Assembly (NCBI RefSeq): GCF_900128425.1
Contig: NZ_LT635782.1
Coordinates: forward strand, 281,431 to 345,430
Length of the DNA: 64,000 nt
Direction: 5' to 3'
From: Anaerococcus urinomassiliensis
GTDB lineage: Bacteria; Bacillota; Clostridia; Tissierellales; Peptoniphilaceae
Both the position numbers and the translations under genes were made by a program. Numbering within the stretch: position 1 is the stretch's first letter; every line of letters begins with the position of its first letter. The notes under the pieces were generated by a model. The model did no database searches, was not told where the DNA came from, and worked only from the letters and a program-made list of their open reading frames with translations. Shown in pieces: positions 18,327 to 27,483 of the stretch.

Positions 18327-20525
18327 ATGACTGATATATCTTTTACGCAAAACCGAGAGCTTTCTTGGCTGCAATTTGATCAAAGAGTACTTGAAGAAGC
18401 TAATGACAAAAGTGTACCCTTACTTGAAAGACTAAGATTTTTCTCTATATTTGACACCAACCTTGAAGAGTTTTTTATGGTTAGGGTTGGTAGTCTTACT
18501 GATTTTAAAAATCTAAAGAAAAAGCCTATTGACAACAAATCAGGTATGACCAGTGACGAACAAATAGATGCAATACTTAGAGAATGTATTGATTTATATC
18601 GCAAAAAAGACCAAGTTTATAACCAATTAGTTGATGACCTTAAGGTAAATGGTATCAATTTATTAAAAGTTTCAGAGTTAAGTGAAAAAGATAAAAAATA
18701 CGTAGAGTATTACTTTAATACAAAAATTGAACCAATACTAAACTTTCAAATAGTAGATAGGGTTCACCCATTTCCAAGATTGCCAAATTTGGCCTTATCT
18801 GTCCTATTTTCTCTAAGAAAACAGAATGACGAGGTAAGCGACAGAGTTGGCTTAATCCAGGTTCCAGATAGGATAAAAAGATATCTTAAAATCAACGATA
18901 CTACTATCGTATTCATAGAAGATATTATCAAAGAATATGGATACCAAGTTTTTGAGGGTTACAAGGTTGAGAATAAATATATCATTTCCCTAACAAGAAA
19001 TGCTGATATTTCTTATGATGACGACGATTTTGATATAGACCAAGACTTTAGATCATATATGAAGACTCAACTTAAGAAAAGAAAAAGACTACATCCTGTT
19101 CGCCTTGAAGTTGACCGAGACTTAAGTGAGGAATCTATAGAATTTTTAAAGGCACAATTTGATCTAGATAAAAAGAATATTTTCTTGACCAAGTCTTTGA
19201 TGCAACCAGGATTCCTCTTCTCTCTTGTCGAGGACTTGCCAGATAATATAATAAACAATCATACCTATGATAAATATTCTCCATTAGATTCTGCTATGGT
19301 TGATCCAAATGAAAAAATGATTGACCAGATTGAGAATAAAGACATAATACTATCTTTCCCATATGAATCTATGGATCCTGTCATAAGATTGCTAGAAGAA
19401 GCAGCAGAAGATGATAGCGTAGTGTCTATTAAAATCACCCTATATAGGATAGCAGAAGATAGCAAGATTGCCAAAGCCTTGATAAAGGCAAGTGAAAATG
19501 GCAAAGATGTCACTGTTTTGATGGAACTTAGGGCAAGGTTTGATGAAGATAACAACCTATTTTGGTCAACAAAACTTGAAGATGCAGGTTGTAAAATATT
19601 ATTTGGTTTTGATAACTACAAGACTCACTCAAAAGTTTGCCTTATAACCAAGGTTGATGATAATGACAATGTAGAATATATTACCCAAGTTGCCACAGGC
19701 AATTACAATGAGAAGACTGCAAAGCTTTACACAGATTTTTCATTTATGACAGCAAGTGGACCAATAGGACAAGATACCAAGGAACTGTTTGATAATATCC
19801 AACTTGGCAATTTGGATGGAGAATATGATAATCTACTTGTTAGTCCAAAATCAATGCAAGAAGGTCTATCTAGACTTATAGACGAACAAATAGAAAGACA
19901 AAAGCAAAGTCACGATGGATACATAAGGATAAAGGTAAATTCTATTTCAGATAGAAAATTGATCGACAAATTATCCGAGGCATCAAATGCTGGTGTACAC
20001 ATTGACATGCTTGTTAGAGGTATTTGTTGCATACTGCCAAATATTCCAAATAGAACTGAGAATGTAAATATTTACCAGATAGTTGGAAGATTCTTGGAAC
20101 ACTCCAGGGTATATCAATTTGGTCGCGATTTGGATGCTAAGTTATATATATCATCAGCTGACTTTATGACTAGAAATATCCGAAATAGGATGGAAGTGGC
20201 TGTACCTATATATGATGATAAGGTCAAGAAGAGAATACTAGATTATCTGGACCTTATGTTTTCTGATGATGTAAAGATTAGGAAATTGTTGGCAAACAGT
20301 CAGTACACAAAGGTTCAAAATGTAAACAATATAGACGCACAAGATACATTGATAGAAAGGGCCAAGAAAAGAAATATTGATATAGAAGAAGAAAGGAATG
20401 CACAAAAAGTTGCAAGAAGAAATAAGGTAAAAAGAAATAGAGAGCCTATGAGTGAAGATAGGAAGAAATTGGTTTCTGAGAAAAATTATTTTAAGAGAAT
20501 CCTAGATATCTTTAGAAGAAAATAA
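18327..20525 (+). CDS. ppk1: Polyphosphate kinase 1
   Basis: 732 residues, normal length. The N-terminus NRELSWLQFDQRVLEEA is diagnostic. The autophosphorylated histidine is in KTHSKVCLI (His434); the second conserved histidine is in LEHSRVYQF (His592). RGICCILP and SADFMTRNIRNRMEV complete the phospholipase-D-like domains. The C-terminal tail (about 670-732) is unusually basic. It polymerises ATP gamma-phosphate into polyphosphate. It lies 8 bases after the ppx/gppA gene, so synthesis and hydrolysis are encoded together. Confidence 0.95.
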   Translation: MTDISFTQNRELSWLQFDQRVLEEANDKSVPLLERLRFFSIFDTNLEEFFMVRVGSLTDFKNLKKKPIDNKSGMTSDEQIDAILRECIDLYRKKDQVYNQLVDDLKVNGINLLKVSELSEKDKKYVEYYFNTKIEPILNFQIVDRVHPFPRLPNLALSVLFSLRKQNDEVSDRVGLIQVPDRIKRYLKINDTTIVFIEDIIKEYGYQVFEGYKVENKYIISLTRNADISYDDDDFDIDQDFRSYMKTQLKKRKRLHPVRLEVDRDLSEESIEFLKAQFDLDKKNIFLTKSLMQPGFLFSLVEDLPDNIINNHTYDKYSPLDSAMVDPNEKMIDQIENKDIILSFPYESMDPVIRLLEEAAEDDSVVSIKITLYRIAEDSKIAKALIKASENGKDVTVLMELRARFDEDNNLFWSTKLEDAGCKILFGFDNYKTHSKVCLITKVDDNDNVEYITQVATGNYNEKTAKLYTDFSFMTASGPIGQDTKELFDNIQLGNLDGEYDNLLVSPKSMQEGLSRLIDEQIERQKQSHDGYIRIKVNSISDRKLIDKLSEASNAGVHIDMLVRGICCILPNIPNRTENVNIYQIVGRFLEHSRVYQFGRDLDAKLYISSADFMTRNIRNRMEVAVPIYDDKVKKRILDYLDLMFSDDVKIRKLLANSQYTKVQNVNNIDAQDTLIERAKKRNIDIEEERNAQKVARRNKVKRNREPMSEDRKKLVSEKNYFKRILDIFRRK

Positions 20526-20551
20526 AAAAAATTAATAAATTTTCGAAAATT

Positions 20552-20573
20552 CGACCTAATTGGTCGTTTTTTT
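20552..20573 (+). terminator. Terminator after ppk1
   Basis: CGACC TAATT GGTCG followed by TTTTTTT. The following 186 bases up to the carboxypeptidase gene hold a TATAAT near 20634 and otherwise nothing recognisable. Confidence 0.8.
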
Positions 20574-20759
20574 GTGAAAAATGTCTGATTTTAGCCGAAT
20601 AACCCCTATGCATAATTACAAAGTCGTGTTATAATAATATTAACCAAGTATGTAAGGCAAACTATTTTAGAATTGGAATATATTTTATAAGTTTGTTAAT
20701 ATACTATCCCTTAGACTTACTGATATAAAACGATTGAAATAAATGAATAGGATTTTTAT

Positions 20760-21761
20760 ATGTCTAATAAAGGTATCAGAGAAAAAAAGAGAATTAAACA
20801 AAGAGAAAGAAAAGCAAGAACAAAAAAGATTTTAACAAGAACTACAGTCGCAGCCATAGCCCTTGCTGGTCTGCTACATTTTGGATTTAACAAGGAAGAT
20901 GATTTCACTATAGCTAGACCTTCTGAATATAGGCAAGCATCAGGTGATATAAATAATTTATTAGAAGAAGTAGAAGAAGAAAATAATGGCAATATTCATG
21001 TAGCTACACAAATAGGATTTGCAGATACAAATATTGAAGAAAAATATCAAGTATCTGATGACAAATACCAAGATAGTCTACAAGAGTATTTGTATTGTGT
21101 AAAAACCCAATATGCCTACCAGTATCCAAATGACTTTTCAAAAACAGAGAAGTTTATCAAAGAGGGTACTTATGTGCCTAGCTATGGTACAGAAAATGGT
21201 TTCACTAAGGTTAAAATCGATGATGCCTATTATTATGTAAATAAATATGGTTTATCAAAACTTACAAGTGACAATCAGATTAAAGTTATAAATGGTCTAA
21301 CTTATGTTAGTGATGATTATAAATTGCCTAGGGATTTTGATCCAGGTGTAGATAAGACAGCAAGACGTGCATTCGAAACCTTAAGACAAGATATGCAAAG
21401 AGAAGGCATGGATTTAAAGATAGCTTCTGACTATAGGGGCTATGACTTAGAGGAAAAAATGTACGCTGCAGGGGAGATTGATAGCTCTGCTGCTGGCACC
21501 AATGAGCACCAATTAGGATCAGCCTTTGACTTTTTTACAGAAGGAAACAAATATAACGAAAAGTTTGAAAAGACTTCTGAATACCAATGGCTTATTGAAA
21601 ATGCCTACAAATATGGATTCATAGAAAGATATCCAAAGGGCAAAGAGGATAGGACAAATCACAAAGCTGAGCCTTGGCACTTTAGATTCGTTGGCGTTGA
21701 AAATGCCAAAGAGATTTATGAGAATAACTTGACATTAGAAGACTATTTAAAAATCAATTAA
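20760..21761 (+). CDS. D-alanyl-D-alanine carboxypeptidase, VanY/M15B family
   Basis: 333 residues. A very basic N-terminus (about 1-26) leads into one membrane helix (about 27-45). Residues 100-165 look like an SH3-type module (SYGTENGFTKVKIDDAYYYV). The M15B zinc peptidase domain covers about 190-325: SDYRGY, the zinc motif NEHQLGSAFDF and EPWHFRFVG. It trims the terminal D-Ala of peptidoglycan stems at the membrane. No vanR/S/H/A neighbours exist, so a wall-remodelling role is inferred rather than glycopeptide resistance. The ribosome binding site (AGGA) is modest. Confidence 0.85.
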   Translation: MSNKGIREKKRIKQRERKARTKKILTRTTVAAIALAGLLHFGFNKEDDFTIARPSEYRQASGDINNLLEEVEEENNGNIHVATQIGFADTNIEEKYQVSDDKYQDSLQEYLYCVKTQYAYQYPNDFSKTEKFIKEGTYVPSYGTENGFTKVKIDDAYYYVNKYGLSKLTSDNQIKVINGLTYVSDDYKLPRDFDPGVDKTARRAFETLRQDMQREGMDLKIASDYRGYDLEEKMYAAGEIDSSAAGTNEHQLGSAFDFFTEGNKYNEKFEKTSEYQWLIENAYKYGFIERYPKGKEDRTNHKAEPWHFRFVGVENAKEIYENNLTLEDYLKIN

Positions 21762-21776
21762 AGAGGAGAATTAATA

Positions 21777-22148
21777 ATGAAAGCATATAATACAGACAAA
21801 GCACCAGCAGCAGTAGGTCCATATGTACAAGCAATTGGTACAGAAAACCTTGTATTTACATCTGGCCAACTTTCTATCAACCCAGAAAATGGCGAGTTAG
21901 TAACAGAAATAAAGGCAGCTGCAAGACAATCACTTGAAAATGTAAAAGCAATTCTTGAAGAAGCAGGTACAAGCATGGACAAAGTTATAAAATGTACAGT
22001 TTTCCTAGCTGATATCAATGATTTTGCTGCAGTAAATGAAGTTTACAAAGAATATTTTTCTGACCACAAACCAGCAAGATCTGCTATCCAAGTAGGGGCA
22101 CTTCCACTTGGTGGGGTTATAGAAATAGAAGCAATAGCAACATTATAA
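21777..22148 (+). CDS. ridA: RidA family protein (enamine/imine deaminase)
   Basis: 123 residues, the exact family length. It shows KAPAAVGPYVQA, FTSGQLSINPENGE and the C-terminal PARSAIQVGALPLGGVIEIEAIA with the substrate-binding Arg. It hydrolyses reactive 2-aminoacrylate/imine intermediates from PLP enzymes. An AGAGGAGAA ribosome binding site precedes the ATG, 15 bases after the carboxypeptidase stop. Confidence 0.93.
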   Translation: MKAYNTDKAPAAVGPYVQAIGTENLVFTSGQLSINPENGELVTEIKAAARQSLENVKAILEEAGTSMDKVIKCTVFLADINDFAAVNEVYKEYFSDHKPARSAIQVGALPLGGVIEIEAIATL

Positions 22149-22158
22149 TAGATAATTT

Positions 22159-22183
22159 GGGCCAAGTTTAACTTGGTCTATTT
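22159..22183 (+). terminator. Probable terminator after ridA
   Basis: GGCCAAGT TTA ACTTGGTC followed by TATTTT. Confidence 0.6.
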
Positions 22184-22236
22184 TGTTGGTAATTTATGGG
22201 TATAAATATATAATAAATAGAGAAAAGGAGATTATA

Positions 22237-22689
22237 ATGACAATAAAAGTTTCAGAAATGGCCCCAGAATTTACATTAAAAGATCAAGAAAAAAATGATA
22301 TTAAGTTATCAGATCTAAAGGGTAAGAAAGTTATCTTATCATGGCACCCACTAGCTTTCACATCTGTATGTACAGATCAAATGAGAAGCTTGGAAAGAAA
22401 TTATGATAGGATTCAAGAAAAAGGCGAGACTGTTGTAATTGGACTTTCTATTGACCCATATCCAGCTAAACAAAAATGGGCTGATATCTTATGCATTGAC
22501 AATGTAAAAATTGTATCCGATTTCTTCCCATATGCAGAAGTCACCAAAGCTTATGGACTATTTAATGAAGAAAATGGTGCAAGCAAACGTGCCAATGTCA
22601 TAATAGATGAAGATGGAAAAGTTAAGTGGGTAAAAGTATACGAAGCTAGCGAACTTCCTGACGTTGAAGAACTTATAGAAAACTTATAA
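22237..22689 (+). CDS. Peroxiredoxin (AhpC/TSA/redoxin type)
   Basis: About 150 residues. ATG 22237 is preferred because AAAAGGAG lies 7 bases upstream; an in-frame earlier start has none. MAPEFTLKDQ opens a thioredoxin-like fold. The peroxidatic cysteine is in FTSVCTDQMR (near residue 46). A second Cys in DILCIDNV (near 87) might resolve the sulfenate, or the enzyme may work as a 1-Cys type. It reduces peroxides and protects this anaerobe from oxidants. Confidence 0.88.
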   Translation: MTIKVSEMAPEFTLKDQEKNDIKLSDLKGKKVILSWHPLAFTSVCTDQMRSLERNYDRIQEKGETVVIGLSIDPYPAKQKWADILCIDNVKIVSDFFPYAEVTKAYGLFNEENGASKRANVIIDEDGKVKWVKVYEASELPDVEELIENL

Positions 22690-22707
22690 AGTTACGATAT
22701 AACTAAG

Positions 22708-22742
22708 CCTCAAAATCTTTATAATGGATTTTGAGGTTTTTA
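22708..22742 (+). terminator. Terminator after peroxiredoxin gene
   Basis: CCTCAAAATC pairs with GATTTTGAGG, followed by TTTTT. Confidence 0.85.
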
Positions 22743-22822
22743 AATTGTACATTAAAGTAAAATTGTATCCTTGCTTGGGTATTAATATCCTAAGGACTTA
22801 ATTACAAGACGAGGAGATAACA

Positions 22823-24187
22823 ATGAATCTAGCAAATATAGTTAACTTACAAAGAGAATATTTTTATTCTGGTGAAACTAAGACATATGATTTTAGGATT
22901 TATAATCTTAAAAAATTGCGCGCCATAATAGAGATGTTTGAAGATAATATTTTGATGGCCCTTTCAAAAGATTTGGGCAAGTCAAATTTTGAATCATACA
23001 CTACAGAAATACTCATGCTTTATGAAGAAATAGATATGGCCATAGAAAATCTAGAAGAGTGGATGAGTCCAATTAGTGAGAAGACTCCAATCACAGCTAT
23101 GCCTGCCAAATCATACACCCTCTATGAGCCAATGGGACTAACACTAATTATATCCCCTTGGAATTATCCTTTCCAACTTGCTATGGATCCTTTGATAGGA
23201 GCAATAGCAGCTGGCAATACTGTAATAATAAAGACAAGCAGAAAGTCAAAAGAAACTTCGAAACTAATAAGATCAATATTAAATAAGAATTTTGATCCTG
23301 AATTTATTTATGTAGTGGATAATGACCAAGTAAGCCATGATGAGCTCTTAAGCTATAATTATGATCACATTTTCTACACTGGTGGAAGTGCTGTTGGAAA
23401 GACTATAATGGAAAAGGCAAGCAAAAATCTTTCAAGAGTTACTTTAGAACTTGGAGGTAAGTCTCCAACAATTGTAGAAAAAGATGCTGATATATCTCTT
23501 GCAGCAAGATCAATAGCCTGGGGCAACACTGTAAATGCAGGACAAACTTGTGTTTCTCCAGATTATATACTTGTTCATGGATCTATAAAAGAAAAGTTTA
23601 TAGAAGAACTTCAGAAAGCGCTGTTTGAGTTTTATGGTCTAGATCCACTATTATCAAGTGACTATCCAAGGATTATAAATGATGATCATTTGTATAAATT
23701 GGTGGGACTGCTTGATGGGCAAGATATTATATATGGTGGTAGGTACAATTCTAAGACACTTAAACTAGAACCTACTATAGTAGATAATGTTGATTTCGAT
23801 AATAAACTTATGGAAGAAGAAATATTTGGACCAATTTTCCCGATAATTACCTATACAAATCTAAATGAAATATTATATAAAGTTAAAACTTTAGCAAAAC
23901 CATTAGCGCTTTATCTATTTACAAATGATGAGCGCATCAAAGAAAAGGTAATGTACAATATGGAATTTGGCAATGGCATGGTAAATGGAACACTTATGAT
24001 GGTATCAAATCCAAACTTATCCTTTGGTGGGGTAGGTTTTAGTGGCCAAGGAGGCTACCATGGATACTATGGTTTCCAAAACTTCTCAAATAGAAAATCT
24101 ATAATGCTATCAAACGGACACTTGGATATGAAAATGAAATATCCTCCATATGATAATGGTAAATTAAATTTGATCAAAAAATTGTAA
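22823..24187 (+). CDS. Aldehyde dehydrogenase (class-3-like, NAD(P)+)
   Basis: 454 residues, the short form without a long N-terminus. It has LIISPWNYPFQLAMDPLIGAIAAGNTVIIK (broken here: LIISPWNYPF then AAGNTVIIK), the general base Glu in LELGGKSP (near 210) and the nucleophile in GQTCVSPDY (Cys243). The end GFSGQGGYHGYYGFQNFSNRK is typical of fatty/aromatic aldehyde dehydrogenases. It oxidises aldehydes to acids. A GAGGAGA ribosome binding site precedes the ATG. The IS1182-type element begins a few bases after its stop. Confidence 0.92.
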   Translation: MNLANIVNLQREYFYSGETKTYDFRIYNLKKLRAIIEMFEDNILMALSKDLGKSNFESYTTEILMLYEEIDMAIENLEEWMSPISEKTPITAMPAKSYTLYEPMGLTLIISPWNYPFQLAMDPLIGAIAAGNTVIIKTSRKSKETSKLIRSILNKNFDPEFIYVVDNDQVSHDELLSYNYDHIFYTGGSAVGKTIMEKASKNLSRVTLELGGKSPTIVEKDADISLAARSIAWGNTVNAGQTCVSPDYILVHGSIKEKFIEELQKALFEFYGLDPLLSSDYPRIINDDHLYKLVGLLDGQDIIYGGRYNSKTLKLEPTIVDNVDFDNKLMEEEIFGPIFPIITYTNLNEILYKVKTLAKPLALYLFTNDERIKEKVMYNMEFGNGMVNGTLMMVSNPNLSFGGVGFSGQGGYHGYYGFQNFSNRKSIMLSNGHLDMKMKYPPYDNGKLNLIKKL

Positions 24188-24222
24188 AGTAAAAGGGGCT
24201 GTTGCAAATGTCCTAACATAGA

Positions 24223-24257
24223 AAAAAGACGAGGAAACTAAAAATCCTTGTCTTTTT
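24223..24257 (+). terminator. Hairpin terminator inside the IS left end
   Basis: A 13-bp stem: AAAAAGACGAGGA with TCCTTGTCTTTTT, with one G-T pair. It would block read-through from the aldehyde dehydrogenase into the transposase. Confidence 0.7.
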
Positions 24258-24273
24258 CTGATAGAATGTATTT

Positions 24274-25836
24274 ATGATAAACGTTAAAAACAATACATCA
24301 TCACTAACTAATTTTACGTTAGTTGATGATACAATTCAATTAAAAATGAATTTTAACACAGAAATATACGTTTACGATGATGTTAAGTTAAGGCTTGTAA
24401 AAAATATAATTGAAAGGATAGACCTAACAGAATTAAAGAAAGTCTACTCATCATTTGGAAGAAAACCTACTGTTAACCCAGTAACAATGCTTCAAATAAT
24501 AATATTCTGCTACTCTGAAGGAATATTTACATCAAGAGAAATAGAAAAATCATGCAAATATGATCTAAGAATAAAATATCTTCTTGATGGACAAACTCCA
24601 CCAGATTACTCAACAATAAATAGATTTAGACAAAAAATAATAAATCTAACCCCCAATCTACTAAATGAAATGGTCCAAATATTAATAGAAGAAAATCAGA
24701 TAGACCTATCAAGTATATACATAGATGGAACAAAAATAGAAGCCTACGCCAATAGATATAGCTTTGTATGGAGAGGAAGCATAGAAAAGTGGCAAGAAAA
24801 ACTAAGGATGAGAATAATAAAACACTTCAATTTAAACAAAGACCTAACTGCAAGCCAAGTATTAGAAGTAGTAAAAATAGTATTTAATCAAGTTAGTAAA
24901 GAATGCATAGAAAAGAAAATCAACTTTGTATTTGGACAAGGCAAAAGAAAACATCAGCTTCAGCGTGAGTATGAAATGCTAAAAGATTGGAAAAGCAAAC
25001 TAGAAACTTACCATAAACATCTAGAAATAATGGGCGATTACAGAAACTCCTACTCAAAAACAGACCATGATGCAACCTTTATGAGAATGAAAGAAGACCA
25101 CATGAGAAATGGTCAACTAAAGCCAGCATATAACATTCAACTAGCAAGTGCCTCAGGTTTCATCATAGGAGAAAATGTATCCCATCACCCATCTGATATG
25201 TATACGCTAAAGCCATTCTTAACAAAACTACTAAAAAGTTACCCAAACAAACTAGACAAAGTAGTAGAAGATGCAGGATATGAAAGCGAAGAAAACTATG
25301 TATATCTTGCAGAAAATAACTTAACATCCTACATAAAGCCATCAAACTATGAACAATCAAAAACACGAAAATATAAAAAAGAACAAGAATTTAAACAAAG
25401 CCTAATATATGATGAAAATCAAGACAAATACATATCACTAGAAGGGAAATTCTTTGTAAGATGCAAAGATAGGTATGATACTAAGAAAAGTGGATATGTC
25501 AGTATGAGTAAAGTCTATAGGTGCTTCGACTGGAACAAAGACGGTCAAAAAACTAAAGGGATCTACATAGCAGAAACATTCCAAAAATATAGGAAAGAAT
25601 CATTAGAAAACATAATATCCGACCAAGGAATAGAAGAAAGACTAAACAGGTCTATTCAAGCTGAGGGAGCATTTTCTAAAATAAAATCAGGGCTAGACTA
25701 CAACAGATTCCATCATAGAGGAAAAGCAAATATAATAAGTGAAATATGTCTTCTATCAATAGCGCTCAACTTAAATAAACTGGCATCCAAAATAGAAAAC
25801 AAAAACTTAGAAATCATAAAATACAAAGCTGCTTAA
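24274..25836 (+). CDS. IS1182 family transposase
   Basis: 520 residues. The N-terminal region FGRKPTVNPVTMLQIIIF...CKYDLRIKYLL and PDYSTINRFRQK is the hallmark of the IS1182/IS5-group DDE transposases. YIDGTKIEAYANRYSFVWR carries the first catalytic Asp. KTDHDATFMRMKED and VVEDAGYESEENY carry the second Asp region, and IQAEGAFSKIKSGLDYNRFHHRG the C-terminal Glu. The frame is intact, so the enzyme may be active. No convincing ribosome binding site precedes the ATG, as is common for transposases kept at low expression. Confidence 0.93.
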   Translation: MINVKNNTSSLTNFTLVDDTIQLKMNFNTEIYVYDDVKLRLVKNIIERIDLTELKKVYSSFGRKPTVNPVTMLQIIIFCYSEGIFTSREIEKSCKYDLRIKYLLDGQTPPDYSTINRFRQKIINLTPNLLNEMVQILIEENQIDLSSIYIDGTKIEAYANRYSFVWRGSIEKWQEKLRMRIIKHFNLNKDLTASQVLEVVKIVFNQVSKECIEKKINFVFGQGKRKHQLQREYEMLKDWKSKLETYHKHLEIMGDYRNSYSKTDHDATFMRMKEDHMRNGQLKPAYNIQLASASGFIIGENVSHHPSDMYTLKPFLTKLLKSYPNKLDKVVEDAGYESEENYVYLAENNLTSYIKPSNYEQSKTRKYKKEQEFKQSLIYDENQDKYISLEGKFFVRCKDRYDTKKSGYVSMSKVYRCFDWNKDGQKTKGIYIAETFQKYRKESLENIISDQGIEERLNRSIQAEGAFSKIKSGLDYNRFHHRGKANIISEICLLSIALNLNKLASKIENKNLEIIKYKAA

Positions 25837-25964
25837 GAAAAAAACATTAATTTCATAAGCTCTATTAAGTGACCCTATTTTTAAGAAAAATGTGGAAAAG
25901 TTCACTCATATCTTAAAAAACTCTATAAAAATTAATGGCTTGATACAGATATACAAGAAAAAAA

Positions 25965-26006
25965 GTGATGAGCAGAATAGATTTATCTATTCTGCAACAT
26001 CACCTT
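25965..26006 (-). terminator. Terminator of the flavodiiron protein gene
   Basis: On the minus strand GTGATG-ttg-CAGAATAGA pairs with TCTATTCTG-ct-CATCAC, followed by TTTTTTTCTTG. Confidence 0.8.
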
Positions 26007-26012
26007 AAATTT

Positions 26013-27233
26013 TTAATATTCGCTATTGTCCAAGTCTTCTTTTATTGCTTTTGCTAAAGCTTTTAATTGTTCGACTTGTTCATCTTTTACACTAGAGTTT
26101 ACTAGTACATCTTCACCTATATATTCGTGTTTACCTTTTTCTAGGATTTCTTTGGAAACTTTAAGGCTGGTACCACCCCAAGACCAGTTGTTTAAGAATG
26201 AGATGTGTCTGTTTTGGTAGCCTGTGCCAACTAATTCTGTCAAGAATGCTTCCATCTTGTAGTATAGGCCTGAGTTGTAGTTTATTGGTGCAAATACCGC
26301 ATTAGAAAATCTGTGGCAAGCTGCAATCATATATGATGGGTCAGTATTAGATACGTCATAAATTTCTATATCTTCATTTACACCTAGGTCAGCAAGCTCA
26401 GCTGCAAGAATATCAGCAGCTTCTTCAGTATCTCCATACATTGAAGCAAAGCATATTACTACACCCTTTTCTTCTGGAGTATATGTTGCCCATTTAGTGT
26501 ATTTGTCAAGGATAAAGTCGATTGATTCTTTATCGTCATATACAGGACCGTGTAGTGGAAGGATAGCATTTATTTCTAGTCCCTCTACTTTATTAAATAG
26601 GGCTTGAACTTGTTTGCCGAATTTACCTACTATATTGATATAGTATCTACGAGCTTGGTCTAACCAATCTCCTCTGTGGATAATATTTTTAGCCTTTAGG
26701 TGTCCCTCAATAGCATTAAATGATCCGAAAGCATCAGCTGAGAATAGGTAGCCATTGTTTGTTTCGTATGACATCATAACTTCTGGCCAGTGAACCATTG
26801 GAGCAAATACAAATTTAAGATTGTGTTTTCCAAGATTTAGTTCATCACCATCTTTTACTTCGTAGTATCTATCTTTGAAATCGTCGTTATAGAATTGTTC
26901 GTAAAATTGAAAAGTCTTAGCATTACCTACAAATTTTGCATTTGGGTATTTTTGTAATACAAAGTCTATATTTCTGCAGTGGTCTGGCTCCATGTGGTGG
27001 ATTACAACATAATCTAAATCTTCGCCATCAAGAGCTTTCTCAATGTTTTGAAGATATTGTCTGGTAAAAGCAGATTCCACACTGTCAAGTAATACGTTTT
27101 TTTCATCTTTAATAATAAATGAACTGTATGCCACACCATTTTCTAATGGGAACATATTTTCAAATCTGGTAATACGTCTATCGTTTACCCCTACATAATA
27201 TATATTGTCCAAAACTTCTCTAATGTTTTGCAT
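26013..27233 (-). CDS. FprA-type flavodiiron protein (A-type flavoprotein)
   Basis: 406 residues. The N-terminal metallo-beta-lactamase-like domain (1-250) has the diiron ligands HMEPDH (80-85), His in APMVHWPE, Asp in FSADAFGSF and His in ILPLHGPVY. The C-terminal flavodoxin domain (about 255-400) starts GVVICFASMYGDTEEAADILA. It reduces O2 to water or NO to N2O, so it detoxifies oxygen for the anaerobe, taking electrons from rubredoxin or similar; no rubredoxin gene is adjacent. A TAGGAGGT ribosome binding site precedes the ATG. Confidence 0.93.
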   Translation of the reverse strand: MQNIREVLDNIYYVGVNDRRITRFENMFPLENGVAYSSFIIKDEKNVLLDSVESAFTRQYLQNIEKALDGEDLDYVVIHHMEPDHCRNIDFVLQKYPNAKFVGNAKTFQFYEQFYNDDFKDRYYEVKDGDELNLGKHNLKFVFAPMVHWPEVMMSYETNNGYLFSADAFGSFNAIEGHLKAKNIIHRGDWLDQARRYYINIVGKFGKQVQALFNKVEGLEINAILPLHGPVYDDKESIDFILDKYTKWATYTPEEKGVVICFASMYGDTEEAADILAAELADLGVNEDIEIYDVSNTDPSYMIAACHRFSNAVFAPINYNSGLYYKMEAFLTELVGTGYQNRHISFLNNWSWGGTSLKVSKEILEKGKHEYIGEDVLVNSSVKDEQVEQLKALAKAIKEDLDNSEY

Positions 27234-27414
27234 AATACCTCCTATTTAAAACTTATAAATACTATACACTATTGGAGCAATATTTAAACAAAAATTTTCC
27301 CATTTAAACTTGGAATTTACAAAAATATTGGAAAATACTTTGCTAAACTAGTAAAGCAATATATTTTTAATTTTATTTGTAAATATATAGCTAATAGCTA
27401 AAGTGTCAAGTGGG

Positions 27415-27420
27415 TATAAT
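27415..27420 (+). promoter_or_regulatory. Candidate -10 box before the acyl-CoA dehydrogenase gene
   Basis: A perfect TATAAT lies 64 bases before the ATG within the 250-base divergent intergenic region; the -35 is poor. The rest of this region is AT-rich with no recognised element. Confidence 0.4.
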
Positions 27421-27483
27421 AATAGAAAGCAAACAATTTCATATTTTGTTGTGCATATTTTTAATTATAAGGAGAGTATAATT

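Larger units (their letters stand above)
24193..26006 (+). mobile_element. IS1182-family insertion sequence (right boundary uncertain)
   Basis: The left end AAGGGGCTGTTGCA resembles IS1182-type termini. The only candidate right end is TGCAACATCACCTT at 25993-26006, an imperfect inverted match. That stretch is also part of the terminator of the flavoprotein gene, so the match may be coincidental and the true right end decayed. No target duplication was found. The transposase frame inside is complete. Residues of non-coding sequence between its stop (25836) and about 25960 hold nothing recognisable. Confidence 0.6.

Noticed and set aside
20760..21761. Vancomycin resistance gene vanY
   Set aside because: Only the carboxypeptidase family fits; no van regulatory or ligase genes are present.
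25993..26006. Definite right terminal repeat of the IS1182 element
   Set aside because: The match to the left end is imperfect and lies within the terminator of the flavoprotein gene, so it is only given as a possible boundary.
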